Shown here one piece after another: positions 36,401 through 48,191 of a stretch of DNA of 64,000 bases (its first letter is position 1; each line of letters starts with the position of its first letter). The position numbers were made by a program, and so were the translations under genes. Under the pieces are notes generated by a model. The model did no database searches. It saw nothing but the letters and a program-made list of their open reading frames with translations, and was not told where the DNA came from. This stretch comes from Echria macrotheca (lineage: Eukaryota; Ascomycota; Sordariomycetes; Sordariales; Schizotheciaceae), in contig MU839830.1 in assembly GCA_030411725.1 (NCBI GenBank), forward strand, positions 186,001-250,000, written 5' to 3'.

Positions 36401-36852
36401 TCCTGGAGCGACTCGCCGCCAGGCGGTCCGAGGTGGATCTGGTCGTCGGCATCGGCATCGAGGGGATGGGGCGAGGAGCGGAGGCCGTGATCGAGTTCCA
36501 TGGGCGACGAGGGGACATCCCCTCCGAAAAGGTCATCGGTGTCGTTGCTGGTGCCACCATCGTCCGTCAGGCCCGGGAGATCACCGTGGCCGCCCGTCGC
36601 GCTGGGCTCCTCGTCGGGGAGGTCGTCATCGCTAAGGTCCATGTCCTCGTAATCGATGGCATCGTCGGCCTTTCCCGCCTGATCGATCTCGCCGCCGGAA
36701 GCAACCTTGTCGAGGATGCTGTTGAGCGCGCCGCCCGTCTCGCCAAAGCTCGCGCTGAGCTGGGCAATGGCGGCCTCATCGCGGGCCTCCTGCGCCCTCC
36801 AGCCCTCGTCGTTGAGGGCTGCGAAGTCGAGTTCGGGGTTGGTGGTAGCCAT
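33410..36852 (-). CDS. taf1: TAF1, largest subunit of TFIID
   Basis: General RNA polymerase II initiation factor subunit. Exons on the minus strand: 36852-33929, 33880-33824, 33774-33571, 33521-33410; 1098 residues. An acidic N-terminus (TBP-binding TAND-like area) with DYEDMDLSDDDLPDEE is followed by the long TAF1 central domain (DUF3591) near residues 380-830, including VEHSMTAQRLQWPYYRVKL, FGHVHPGEIVPTLHNQMF and VAKNRLK-like segments. A C-terminal CCHC knuckle RKCATCGQIGHIKTNKK-LCP is completed by the last splice junction. As in other fungal TAF1 proteins there is no kinase/bromodomain tail. Divergent from the D-serine dehydratase gene across 755 bp. Confidence 0.95.
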
Positions 36853-37607
36853 GTTGGCTATCGTTCGCGCGGTTGTCGTCTCTCTCTCTCTCTCTCTCGC
36901 AATCAGCGATCCCCCAATCTCCTCCCAAAGCTGCGCGGCCCGCAGGTTAGATCATGACAGGAGCCTCTCGCCGGTGGGATGGCGAAGCGGCGTGTGCAGC
37001 GAAGACGGCGAGGTGCGAGATTGCCGGGTTCCCTGGAGAGTCGAGCGACGGAGCGGGGATGGCGTGTGGAAGTCTGTCGTGGAAGGAATTTAAGTGATGA
37101 CTTTCAGCGCCACCTGCCTGCCTCTGGCTGCGTTCGATGCGCGGCTCAAGTGGGTCCGGCCGCTGCCGTGGTCCGTGCGTCTTTGTACTCTAGAAGAAAC
37201 GACGACAGCTGCCGTTGGAGACTTGGCGGAGGATGAAAGTATTGCGGAGGATTGCGGAGGTAAAGTTTGGAGAAGTTTCTGATGCAGTAAATCCCTAAAT
37301 CCAACGATGGCTGCGAAGGAGATATCCGTGCGTTTGCAGACGGAAATCAAGTTGAGAAGGAAGCAGTCTCGGATTTGCTGTCGGTTGTGTCTTCAACGCC
37401 TCCAAGTTGAGTGTGAAAGTGAGGAGAAAGAGTTACGGAATAGTGTACTTCGAGAGAAGTGCACTGCAAGAGAGGAACCCGCTGCCCCGCACCGCGTATC
37501 GGACCCGACTAAGATAGCGACTCGTATTAGGCGTATTGAGCACAATAGATAAACTTCACTTCTCGCAACGGACAATAGGGAAAATAGGGACAATAGGCAC
37601 CACCACC
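36853..37607. promoter_or_regulatory. Divergent promoter region TAF1 / D-serine dehydratase
   Basis: 755 bp between two start codons. A (TC)n tract at 36879-36898 lies just upstream of the TAF1 ATG, a common position for pyrimidine tracts in fungal promoters or leaders. No coding exon seen. Confidence 0.6.
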
Positions 37608-39193
37608 ATGGCTCTCGACCCCACCCGTAAACAGCGCCTCCGCGCCCAGCTGGTCGGCAAGACACTGCACGACGTGCCCACGCCGTCGGTAGTGCTCGAC
37701 CTGGCCAAGGTGACGACGAACTGCGAGCGCATGCTCGAGGCAACGAAGCGACTCGGCCTGTTGTGGCGCGCCCACGTCAAGACGCACAAGGCGAGCCACC
37801 ACTTACTATTACCACAGTGGTGGGAATAGCTTCTAGCCAGCCAGCTAATACGTGTAAACACAAACAAAAAGACACTAGAACTAACCCGCCTCCAAGTCGG
37901 CGACACCGGCCCGGTATCCCTAATCGGCTCGACCGTCACCGACGTCGAGAACCTCCTCCCCCTGGTCAAAGAATACCAGTCCTCCAACCGCCGCGCCAAC
38001 GTCCTCCTCGGCTTCCCGCTCTTCCCCTCGGCCGTCCCGCGCCTCCGGACCTTCCTCTCCCAAGCCGGCCCAGGTTCGCTCTCGGTCCTAATCGACAACC
38101 CAGCCCAACTCGCCTCCGTCTCGGCCCTCGCCTTCGGCCTGTCCCCAGTGCCCATCTTCCTCAAGATCGACGCAGGCTACGGCCGCGCCGGCGTGGTCCC
38201 CTCGTCCCCCGCCTGCGCCGAGCTGATCGACGCGGCCCTCGCCGCCGAGACTTCCGGAGACGCGATCCTCCACGGCATCTACTGCCACGCGGGCCACAGC
38301 TACGCGCTGCGCGAGACGTGGTCGGCGATGGACTACCTCGCCGACGAGTTCGGCGGCCTGGCCGGCGTGGCAAAGCTGATCCGGTCCAAGTCCCCCGGCC
38401 ACGATCTCGTGTTATCCGTCGGCGCGACGCCCACGGCCACGGCGATCCAGCACCCCCTGTTTTCTTCTTCAGGCGGCAAAGACGGGGGGACTGATGCGCC
38501 GGCGACGGCGACGACGGTCCAGAACCAGCTGGCCGAGCTCAAGGCCGAGGGGTTCCAGCTCGAAGTGCACGCGGGCGTATATCCGACTCTCGACCTGCAG
38601 CAGCTAGCCACGCACGCGCGGGATGCCTCGCTCATGACGGCTGACGATATAGCCATTTCCGTGCTGGCCGAGGTGGCTTCCGGTATGTCCCCCCCCCCTC
38701 CCTTAAACCCTACCCTACCCACCCAACAAAAACAAGAGACATCTACTAAAAAGAAAAAGTCTACCCCTCCCGAGGCAAAGCCTCAACAACAGAAGCCCTA
38801 ATAGCAGCAGGCAGCCTAACCCTAGGCCGCGAGCCGGTCTCAGACCAGGGCGCCGTCCCCGGCCGCGACTATTCCGGCTGGGGCATCCTGAAGCCCTGGG
38901 GCGCGGCGGCCGGCAACCCCCCGCCCGGCCCTGACTTTCCCCGGGTGCACGGCGGCTGGCAGGTCGGACGGATCAGCCAGGAGCACGGCGTGCTCGTCTG
39001 GAACGGCGACGCCCCCGAAAAACAAATCCCGCTGGCCGTGGGCGACAAGGTCCGCGTGTGGCCGAACCATAGCTGTATTGCCGGTGCTTGCTTTGGGCAT
39101 TACGTGATTGTCGACAGCAGGAATGATAACGGAAGAGAGGACGAGGTGGTGGATGTGTGGCCGAGATGGCCGGGTGGGAACATTCTGCCGTAG
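37608..39193 (+). CDS. dsd1: D-serine dehydratase-like PLP/zinc enzyme (DSD1 family)
   Basis: Exons 37608-37790, 37872-38682, 38760-39193; 475 residues. Fold-type III PLP enzyme related to alanine racemase; the eukaryotic family converts D-serine to pyruvate and ammonia with PLP and Zn. Lys58 in RAHVKTHK should bind PLP. Supporting blocks: DVPTPSVVLDL, FLKIDAGYGRAGV, GIYCHAGHSY, LSVGATPTAT and EVHAGVYPTLDLQ. The zinc ligands should be His and Cys in WPNHSCIAGACFGHY near the C-terminus. The first intron begins with GC (AAG|GCGAGC); the two GT alternatives tested give immediate stops, while the GC donor joins KTHK to TLELTRLQVGD as the family expects. D-threonine aldolase-like activity cannot be excluded. 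Confidence 0.9.
37791..37871 (+). other. Probable GC-AG intron in the D-serine dehydratase gene
   Basis: 81-nt intron, donor AAG|GCGAGC and acceptor CAAAAAG, with a GCTAATA branch-like site. The GC donor is weaker than the GCAAGT optimum, so the assignment rests on reading frame and family sequence. Confidence 0.65.
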
Positions 39194-39437
39194 ATAAAGT
39201 AGCAACTCGCTCTCATCAGAAGTAGGAGAACCGCATGTAGAGTATATCGATTCTCTACCGCCTGCCTGCCTGACAAACGTTACATGAATTTTGTTTTGGA
39301 CCTCCATCCAAGCCCGACAGGCTCGTCTAACTCCATACGCCTGTAACAAAAAGTGTCCCAACCCGTTTCCCCAGGAATCATACGCTTCCGTTCCCAAACG
39401 TGAAATCTCACCTCGTTAACCTCTCTGCACCGAGAAA

Positions 39438-40930
39438 TCACTTACACCGCTTCTCCACGATACCCGGCCCGTTCTCCTCATATTCCTTCTTCGAGATCCA
39501 CATCTGGTGGAACGTCCCCAGACTGGCCAGTATACTGCCTCCGATCCAGGCACCAAACCGCCGCTCGCTGCTCAGGCCGGCCGCGTGGATCTTGATCTTG
39601 ATCCCGGGGTACATAGCCGTGAGCTCGAGATTAAGCCGGTCGTTGAAGCCGTTGAGCAGGCTGGTGCCGCCCGTGACCACGATGTTGCCCAGCAGGTTGG
39701 GCCGGAGGTCGACGTCAACCCCCTCGAGCGACTGCCGGATCAGATTCGGGATCGTCTGCTGCTTGGTGAGACGGAGCTCGTCGCTGACACCCGTGGAGTA
39801 GGCTGCCATGTCGTCCCACATGCCCTCGGCCACCTTGTACCGTTCGTGGCGCCACATCTGGTTGCTCCCGTCTGGCATCTCGAACACGCGTCCGGGCTGG
39901 CCCCTCGCGTAGTCCTCGTTTCCAGGCGCTTGATACCGGCCCGGACCGCGCCAGACCTCGACGACGGACTCCTTGAAATCCGTGAGCACCCGCTCCTCCT
40001 CGAAGGCGCGGAACGAATCCGAGATCGGAAAATTGAACTTGCGAGGTCGGTAGTCGGCCGGCGCGTTGGCCTCGACGGGCCTCTTGGATTCGACCATAAA
40101 CGTGGGCACTAGTTCGACCTTGGGATCGCTGTTCTCCCACATGGCGCGGATCTGGCTGCTCAGCCACAAACCGCCGACGGGCGACCGCTGGATCGACCGC
40201 TTGAGCACCATGCCGTCGTGAATGGCCGTGACGCTCGTGTTCGCGCCGCCGACGTCAACCACCAGGGCCGTCGCCTTGCCCGCCGCGAACGACGCCAGCA
40301 CAGGCGTCCTACTGTGCCAGAAAGCAGGACAGCCCCACGACTCCATGGCAAGCTCGATGGCCTTCTCGCGCGCCTTAGGCGCGTTCCACGGCGCCTCCGT
40401 CATGAGCAGCGGATTCTCGGCCAGTGGCTTCTCCAACCCATCGGTTTGCTCCGCGCTGTCGGCCTCGTCCATGGCTACGTCGCCGTCGTCGCTAACGTTG
40501 AGCCCGTTCTTATTGGGCGGCGTCGGTCGCGCCGGCTGGAGGTGCTTGACCAGCACGTGCTCCCAGAGCTTGGTAGCCGCGTCCCAGTCTTCCACCACAC
40601 TGTCCTTATTCATGTAGTTGCGCACCTCGAGATTCGCGCGGGGAATCAGCACTTCGTCGCCAAAGAGGTCGTGGCCGTCGACGTGCGCGTAGAAGGACGG
40701 AACAAGCTGCTTGGGCATCTCCTCGCCCGCGAAGCCGGCTCGCGTATGGCAGTACCCGGGGTCGAGAACCAGTGCGGAAACCTCATCTGCGTGGGGAGCG
40801 GTCAGCGGCGATCAATTGGCGACCTGCGATTTGAAGCTTTGCTTGAGGAGCTCGAAGCTCGAAATGACCTACCTCCGCCGTAGATGTCGGTCGGTTGCAC
40901 CGACGAAGAGAGAGGCTGCTGCTGAGCCAT
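39438..40930 (-). CDS. arp4: Actin-related protein 4 (ARP4), NuA4/INO80/SWR1 subunit
   Basis: Nuclear actin-related protein shared by the NuA4 acetyltransferase and INO80/SWR1 remodellers. Exons on the minus strand: 40930-40873 and 40786-39438; 468 residues. The N-terminus MAQQQPLSSSVQPTDIYGG joined to DEVSALVLDPGYCHTRAGF is the typical ARP4 opening. Nucleotide-binding blocks include ALVVDVGGANTSVTAIHDG and NIVVTGGTSLLNGF. A charged insert GDVAMDEADSAEQ and the ARP4 C-terminal pattern FGAWIGGSILASLGTFHQMW and VEKRCK are present. It converges with the D-serine dehydratase gene (244 bp between stops). Confidence 0.94.
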
Positions 40931-41404
40931 GATGGAGACGGATTAATACTGTGGCGGATAGCAGGAGGTAGTTGCTAAGCCAGGAGCCGTTTTTGTTTGG
41001 TGGTGATAAGTTTGTCGAGACAAAATTCACAGGAGAGCTTGTCGCGTTCCCCAAATCGCAAATGGAGATGGCGGGATAGTTGGAGGGGCGGTTCAGGGTT
41101 AGGGTTTACTGGCAGGCGGTTTGGCAAGCTCTGTGATCAACAGTACATATCGGTTCCGAGACACAGTAGGGAGATGATTTGGAGGAATCGACAGTTTGAT
41201 GTGCTATATTTTGCAGACGAAGTGGGTGCCGTGTGCTTTTCATGTCTTGATTATTGCTTCGCTGGGCAAGGTACCTTTCCCAAGATCCAACTCAACAACG
41301 ACACGGGTCTGGCACCAGTAATCATGTTTCTTTTTTGCTCATCGATGGTAATCATGTCAAGGGGGTATCTAAACGCCGTGCCAACCCAATGCAGTCCAAC
41401 CCAT
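40931..41404. other. Intergenic: ARP4 promoter
   Basis: 474 bp between the ARP4 start and the GPI19 stop, both on the minus strand. No other feature seen. Confidence 0.5.
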
Positions 41405-42238
41405 CTAAACCCTCACAATAACCACATCCTTATCCCCCTCCTCCATCTCCTCATCATAGTCCCTCCCCTCCCCATAGAGCACCTCACAAACCCCGGCCAG
41501 CGGCACATCCATGACCGCATCCGTCCCTTCATTCCAAACCGCCCGCCAATTCAGCCCGCCCCCCGGCGTGAGCAGGCTAGTCGTCCCCTCGGCCGCGCCC
41601 TCACGCCAGTACCTCTCCCTCTCCCGCCTCCCCCTCCCATCCGCCCTGATCCTCCCCTTGGAATCCACCACGGCAACCTTGGCCGCCTCGTCCACCACCG
41701 TCTCGATACTGCTCAGCGGCAGCGTCAAGATCTCCGTGTTATACGCCGCTAGCGCGACGTATATATACACATACGTCATCACCAAAAAACTCGGGATCGC
41801 GAGCGACCACCACCGGTTGAGATAGTAATAAATCCCCAGCGCGTGCAGGAACGGGCTCGGCAGGTAGCTCCACAGGAGATATAACAAAAACGAGAGCGTG
41901 CTGAACAGGTACAGCACGAAGCCGTAGTACTCGTACGTCGGCACCTTGGGGCTCGCGCGCGGCACCGGCTCGGCGGGGTTGTCGTCGTCCGACTGGTCGG
42001 GCGTCGTCGGGCGCGACGGGCGCAGCAGCGAGGTCAGCGACGGCGAGGGCGGGAGCGGAGTCGGCGGGCGGCCGTAGAAAGGCGGCGCGAACGTGTGTTG
42101 CGAAAAGGGCTGTGGTGGGGGAAGCGGTTCGTCGCCGTCTTCTTCCTCTTCGCCCGAGGTGGAGCCGTCGTTGTCTGAGACGTTGTTTTCCTCCGAGAGC
42201 AGAGGCCCCTCCTCTTCTTCCTCGGATGTTACCGACAT
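41405..42238 (-). CDS. gpi19: GPI19/PIG-P subunit of GPI-GlcNAc transferase
   Basis: Subunit of the ER enzyme that makes GlcNAc-PI, the first step of GPI-anchor synthesis. Single exon, 277 residues. After an acidic, Pro-rich N-terminal extension of about 115 residues comes the PIG-P domain: TYEYYGFVLYLFSTLSFLLY (TM1), the loop LHALGIYYYLNRWWSLAIPS, and a second TM, LVMTYVYIYVALAAYN. The C-terminal part is hydrophilic with a basic RGRRERERYWREG segment. The two-helix hairpin with YYYLNRWW is diagnostic. The long N-terminal extension is common in filamentous fungi. Confidence 0.93.
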   Translation of the reverse strand: MSVTSEEEEEGPLLSEENNVSDNDGSTSGEEEEDGDEPLPPPQPFSQHTFAPPFYGRPPTPLPPSPSLTSLLRPSRPTTPDQSDDDNPAEPVPRASPKVPTYEYYGFVLYLFSTLSFLLYLLWSYLPSPFLHALGIYYYLNRWWSLAIPSFLVMTYVYIYVALAAYNTEILTLPLSSIETVVDEAAKVAVVDSKGRIRADGRGRRERERYWREGAAEGTTSLLTPGGGLNWRAVWNEGTDAVMDVPLAGVCEVLYGEGRDYDEEMEEGDKDVVIVRV

Positions 42239-42586
42239 GGTGCTGACATCAGGATGTTGTCAGGTTGGAGCGCGGGCAGTCAAAGACAGATCTGGTGCTG
42301 AATTGGAGGTTCATCTGTGTTGCGGTGGAGCAGCGCGGTCGGAACAGCGCGGTTGGAACTGCTGCCGCTGCAGGGACTCAGGGGCGCAGATCAGCCTGGC
42401 CCAAGCGCCAAATTGGCCCCTTTCCAACCAGTTTCCAGCCCCTATTGACATCGACACAACACCAAGAATTAACAAAGTCGGAATCAAACCCCCAAAATAA
42501 TAAAAAACTGCCATGTGGCTAATAGTAGGATTACATAATATGGGTCATGAACATATACAAGATGGTCTCGTAAATACCCTCAGGTC
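42239..42586. other. Intergenic: GPI19 promoter and VPS8 3' end
   Basis: 348 bp between genes on the same (minus) strand; no further feature seen. Confidence 0.5.
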
Positions 42587-45500
42587 CTACCCGTCGATAG
42601 GACATCGATATTCCCACTCCTTCCCGTACCGTCCTCCCCGCTGCGTCCCTTGCTTGGTCTGGAGCTCCTCCAGACAGCTTTGGTGGTAGATGTGTCTGCA
42701 GGCCAGAACCACCAGCGGCCCCAACAGCGGTCCTCCATTGTTCCGAGGGGACGCTTCTCGTGCCAGTCCCATAAGCTGGCCATTGCTCCCCTGTCCTCCC
42801 TCGCCGTTCTGGGCTGCCTCGCTCTGGCCATTAAGTCGGAGCGCATTGAGCGCCTCGAGCTCTTCCTGTCCAAGTCGCGGGCTCAGGTCTTTGCCTTTCC
42901 CCTTCCCATTTCCATCGTACTCCTCTTCAATAGGTGAAGCTAGCGCACTTCCGCCCTTCATCCTGCCTCTAGTCTCGGATGACGAGGGCGACAAGAGCGC
43001 TGTTTTGAGCAGTCGTTGCTTCTGCTCTCCCGCTTGACGCTCTTCCCAAGCCTCAAAGACATTGCCGGCAACGCCCGGACCCCATACGCGACGTCCACAC
43101 GCCTCGCACGTTGAGCCTCTGGGCCGCCATCCGCGCTGACGGAGCTGCACTGCCTCGCTGACACTGACAAACAAACTGCGCTCCAGGAGTCGGTTGGACA
43201 GACGCAGGATCGACTCCTCATACGCGTAAGCAGCGAATATCGATGAGAGCACAGCACGCAGGTCTGCAAGGTTGGGCGATGACGCCGCAGCTCGCGTCAG
43301 GAATGCGCGGAGGATGCGTAGGAATGACAAGTTCGTCCCAATCACAGCCGTATTTCTGCCCGCCGCGCCAGATGCCGGAGGTGTCGAGGTCGATGTCAGG
43401 AGGGCTGTAAAGGTATTTTGGACCAGGGACCGAAGCAACGTCAACAGCTTCTCTGTATCTAACAAAGGGGCGGGCTGCTGGTGCGTGGTCTCTCCGTTGG
43501 TTATCGGCAAATGCGCAGCCGAGACTGACTGCAAATCCGCTGAAAGCTGCTTGGTGGTTTGCACTGCTGTATCTATCAGATCGAGCCACAGTTTCTCGTC
43601 CGGCGACAGGGCATCTGTAGCAGGTGATTTCTGACGACGGCGCGATCCACCAGCGTCCCTGACAGTCTTGGTTTGTCCCTTGCAGAGCCATATCCCCACC
43701 AAGACGTACTTCTGTAGGGATTCCATGAGTTCTTCTGCCGAGCGTTGCAAATCGATGGATCCACCGTCGTCCTGAACTCCAGTTAAGAGACCATGTAATG
43801 CAGACTCAAGCGTCCCAAGGTGCTTGGTCAGGCGTTTCATTGCCTCCTCGGCCTGGCCGTCCTTCGCCATGAGGATAACCGCAGCGTCAATGACTCCCGT
43901 TTCTTCCATGGTTGGCAAAAGGATTTCCAGCCTCAAGTCGGTTGACTGCACAAGCCCAACATAGTCCGACACATGTGACGGATCGAACCTGCACATGAGC
44001 TGGACATACTGCTCAATCAGATCCTTGTCGGGCGGCGTATCCAGCGATGTCCCTTCCTCCGGCTCCAGTATTGTTCGGAGATAATCATATTGGAGGTGCG
44101 GGTGGTCAGATACCGAATCCAACAGGTGCCGGTGGAGCTCCGGGGAGTTGCCCGCTACTGTCTTCGCCGCCCTTTGAGGGTCAAGCTTGACCAGCTCCGC
44201 CGCGTTATCCTTGATGACATTATGTACATCCTGGATTTGACGCCGTGTCAGACCGCCCGTCGGATCCAAACAGCTCTGTATACAGTCGAAGACGGCGTCG
44301 CGGTCGTCAGGATCTTCAAAGTATGTCTGAATGAGCCTTCCGTATTGCTTGTCGGTCTTATAGATGCGCTTGAGAATACGGTAGAACCCCGCCCGCTTGA
44401 AGAGAGGTATCAGATCTGAGTTGTCGGGTGGCTGGTAAACAGACAGCAGGTACTCGGAGCTCAGCTGCGCATCCTCGAAGAGGTCTTCGCCAGGGTAGTT
44501 GCACAGCCCGGTCAGCACCTTGGTGAGCGTCGAGCCGGTAAAAAGGAGGTATTGTGGGTATTTTGGAAGATTCCTCGCGATGAACATATCGAGGTAGATG
44601 GTATCGGTCGGAGGGAAATCCGTGGGGTTCATGAGCTCCATTAATATCGAGACGATGTACTGCCTATCAACGGTGAGGCCGAAAATCTGCTCCTCTGGCA
44701 AATCTCGACCCGGGCTCCCATTCATTTGTCGCTCTGGCGAATCATTAAGAAATGAGTCTTCGAAGGCCTCATTAAGTGCGCTGAGGAAGTCAGGAGCATG
44801 GAACTTAAGGATCATTCGTAGATACGGGAATGATGGTTCCTCGGATTGTGTAGGCTTCGTAAGAAATCGCTTGTTGCTGCCTTTCGGCCAAGTGATACTC
44901 TTTCCCGAGAAGAGACACCAATACAGCTCGGCCTTGGCCTTTTGGGCAAACGCGTCCGGGATCGTGTCGCCCGTAGGATAGACCCGCCCGGTGAGAATGT
45001 ACGACAAATAGGTGAAGATCTTGAGCGCGTTCATCTCGGCTTCGTCTTCAGTCGAGTTGGCTGATCCTGTATATTCCCCGTCCTTCATCAGCGGTACGAG
45101 TAACGCCAGGAGATCGAACAACGGGGTGATGTAGTCTCCTAGAGCTTGGTTCCACACATAGATCAAAGCATCGTAGAGACCATGGCGCTTGCAGAGAACC
45201 GTGATCTGGTCGAGATCAAGTGTAGCGGTATCCAGATGGCAGATCAGCTCCTCCAGTCGGCTCTCCCATCCTTTGCTGACGAAATGGGTGACCAAAGCTT
45301 TCATCACCACTGGCGGGACGGCGGTAATGGTCTTGTCGAGGATGTACGGCTCCAAGATTTCAAGGAAGATGCCTTCGACGCCAGCGTCCTCATACCATTC
45401 GTACATTTCGTCGAAGAGGAAGTCATTGTCCCCGACACACTGACTACCGACGAAGCACGTCTCCGCAAGTTGTCTCAGATGGTCGTCATCTACGGTTCCC

Positions 45501-47654
45501 GTAGCTTTCTGCCTTTGCCCGAATGCGTACTTCAGAGATGCACTCATGATCTCCATCAGTTTGTCCAGCACCATGGCATGTCGTGAGGCCGCATCCTCGG
45601 GTAGTCCGACCGTAAGTTTGTTGGCATCGCCCGTATAATACGAGGTAGCCAGTTGGATAGCCCCCAGATAATCGCCATTTTCCATCATGGCGATGAGCCG
45701 GTCGGCCCAGTTCGAGAGTGCTCCGATTGACACATCGTTAAAACCCAGGAGGTAGAGCCGCCCTTTATACGCCTTGAAACTCATGTAAAAGGCGTCGGCG
45801 ACCACGCCATGCATAGACATATCATCCTCATCAAGCTGTTCCACGAGCGAATGGAGCTGTTTCGAGAACAGATCCACATGGTAGATGTGTTTGTGGATGA
45901 GGTCGAAGGCCTCGGTCATCCTCATGCTGCGGTCTTCGAGCACTATGAGTCGCTGGCTGATAGTCAGGACTGTCAAGACCGATCGGCTGAGCCACTGCAC
46001 GGCAACTATTGGTTCTTCGCATTTCCACCGGCTGCGAGCCCGGAACTTGAGGGATGGAGGCTTGTCCTTGTCCGATTCGGGTATCTCGTCGACATCCAGG
46101 ACAGTCAACACGTTGGACCAGCAATACACGAGCTTGACCTTTGACATTTGGCTGCCCGTTATCGGATCGGCCACTTTAAGCTTCACCGCGGGAAACCAAG
46201 CCAGACAGCCCGTCATGGCACTATGGGCGGCCACCTCTTTTGGCCGTGCTGACTTGTGTTGCGTCTGGGCGATCGGGGTAGTCGAGACGATAACCAGCAG
46301 ATACGGCGTGAGCATAGCCGTTAGCCCCATATTATCTGTTGCTATTTCGACATTTCCAAGCGGCAGGGCAGCAAAGGCCAACACGGTGCTCGGCTTGAGC
46401 GTCTTTCCAGACAGTGGCTTTGAATCTGGATATCGGCCAAGTATCCGGGTCGTCTTCACAGACCGGCCAAGCGCACCAGTGCCGCGGGTTGCCAAATGTG
46501 AGAATGCCATTCCTCGATCATCTGCGGATACCAGTGCGGTATGACGGGTACCAAGAAAGCCGAGGTGGGTTACGGCAACATTTGGGAGGTGGCCGTCCTG
46601 GGTCCGCTGGCGCAGTTGCGATGGATCCAGATGGGGAATGCTCAGAAACGGCCTCGATGCGCCTCGAGTGGTGTCCCAAGTGAAGATGCTACCATCTGCA
46701 TGTCCGCCAGCCACGGTGGTGTGGTCTGCCGAGATTGCAACCGAGGTGATGGGCCCAGATTCAACAGCTAGAGCCGGTCAGTTTCACAGTAAACCAGCAC
46801 AACGGAAAACCGAACCTTTTGTCCCGGGACCGAGAATCATTTTCAGGTTCTGGTTGTAGTCGAAGATTAATATTATGCCCTTTGTTGTCCCTATTACGAT
46901 TGAAGCTGAAACGGCAAGGCACGTGGGAGCCCCAAAGTTTCTCTTTCCTGCTTCAGAAAACGCCTGTCCATTCAACTTTTTCAGCTTTGTCCAGCGTACA
47001 ACCTCCCATGGTGGTGATGGAGACTCAGTGTCGTTTGGATCGAGAAGCAGCTGGCTGTTCACTGATACCGTTCTGCTGTGGCTGCTCAGGAAGGCGGGCG
47101 AGGAAGGTCGGGAGGAGGCGATGCTGGGAGACGATATTCGGGACTGGAACCTCCTATCGAAAGGTCTAAAGGAAGGCGTCAGGTTTCCAAGGCTCGGCCG
47201 AGATAAGTGACGAGGCAGCACACTGCTGCTCGCAGGCGACGAGATGACAGAGCCCTGCGCACAGGTTAGTTCTACGCCGGAAGTATCCAGGCAGTCCACG
47301 CATATGGCGTACCTGAACGGAAGGAGAGTCGTCCGGGATGGAGAGCAACGAGTCGACGGGGCTCCCAGCATTGCGAGGGATCGCATCGGTCGATCCATCC
47401 TCGGACGCGGTGTCCTGCTGAGCCTCGACCAGCTCGCGGTACCGGTTCCGAATAGAGGTGCCGCCAATGGTGGGAACTGGCGTTGTGGAAGACTGGCGCT
47501 CCTCGTGGAGAATGTCGACGATGTGGTCGTCATCGCGGTCGCCCTTCACAGTCTCCTCGTCGCTCGAGCTGTGCTCGTCGGCAGGGGACGGATCCGGTAT
47601 GTCCTCCATGATAGCCTCCGGTCCATCATCACTCCGCGGCGAACTCGGGCTCAT
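42587..47654 (-). CDS. vps8: VPS8, CORVET tethering complex subunit
   Basis: Endosomal tethering factor that binds Rab5/Vps21 within CORVET. Exons on the minus strand: 47654-47313, 47254-46816, 46767-42587; 1653 residues. An acidic N-terminus is followed by a WD40-like beta-propeller (CLAVSASIVIGTTKGIILIF; AISADHTTVAGGHADGSIFT across the intron), a long alpha-solenoid including LVYCWSNVLTVLDVDE and FDRVEDAF-type Vps8 segments, and a C-terminal RING-like domain: CEACGRRVWGPG, then LACRHIYHQSCLEEL and final CPIDG. The last RING position is Asp rather than Cys, as in other CORVET/HOPS subunits. The second intron donor is GTTCGG, a weak but phase-correct site. Divergent from the GPALPP gene. Confidence 0.93.
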
Positions 47655-48191
47655 CGGGCACGTCTCGCGCACTGCATGGTGCTGTGGACAAGACACGGGC
47701 GAAAGTGGTCGTGGTGGGCTGGGAGGCTGCGCTTCGTACTCGCAGGCTTGGCGCGATGGACCTCGAAGCGACAACCAGCGGGAACGTCGGAACGCAGCCC
47801 AGAGCTATGGGAAAGGTGTGTGCTATAATCACCAGCGACGTGTGCTACGAGCTAGAGGTGCACAGCTGTCTGTTCCAAATTGGAATCGGCGTGACTAAGG
47901 ATCGTTCAAAGTTCGAAGATTGAGTGCGCTTTCGAGGTACCCAACTTCCAACTTACGCATGTGCCTCAGCATTCGGGGACCTACCTTGCCAGAGCTTGGA
48001 CGCAACGCAGCGGCAGACCCACAGCGAACCAACCACCAGGTGCGCCCGTCTCTAGGATTCTTATCGATAACCAACCGTCGCAGTGTCACCTCCATCATCG
48101 CAACCCGCGTTTGTCGTCAGTCACATACAGAGAACACTATTTCCGACATCCAGGTATCAATCGGTGCCACAACTGGCCTGCAGTGTTCAAG
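47655..48191. promoter_or_regulatory. Divergent promoter VPS8 / GPALPP gene
   Basis: 537 bp between two start codons. A frame open from 47961 into the GPALPP gene exists, but its product is unlike the family; it is probably leader sequence. Confidence 0.55.

Noticed and set aside
40218..40883. 221-aa plus-strand frame across ARP4
   Set aside because: Antisense to ARP4 coding sequence; Arg-rich shadow composition.
47961..48191. N-terminal extension of the GPALPP protein
   Set aside because: The frame is open, but the family normally starts at IGPELPP and the extension has no conserved feature; treated as leader.
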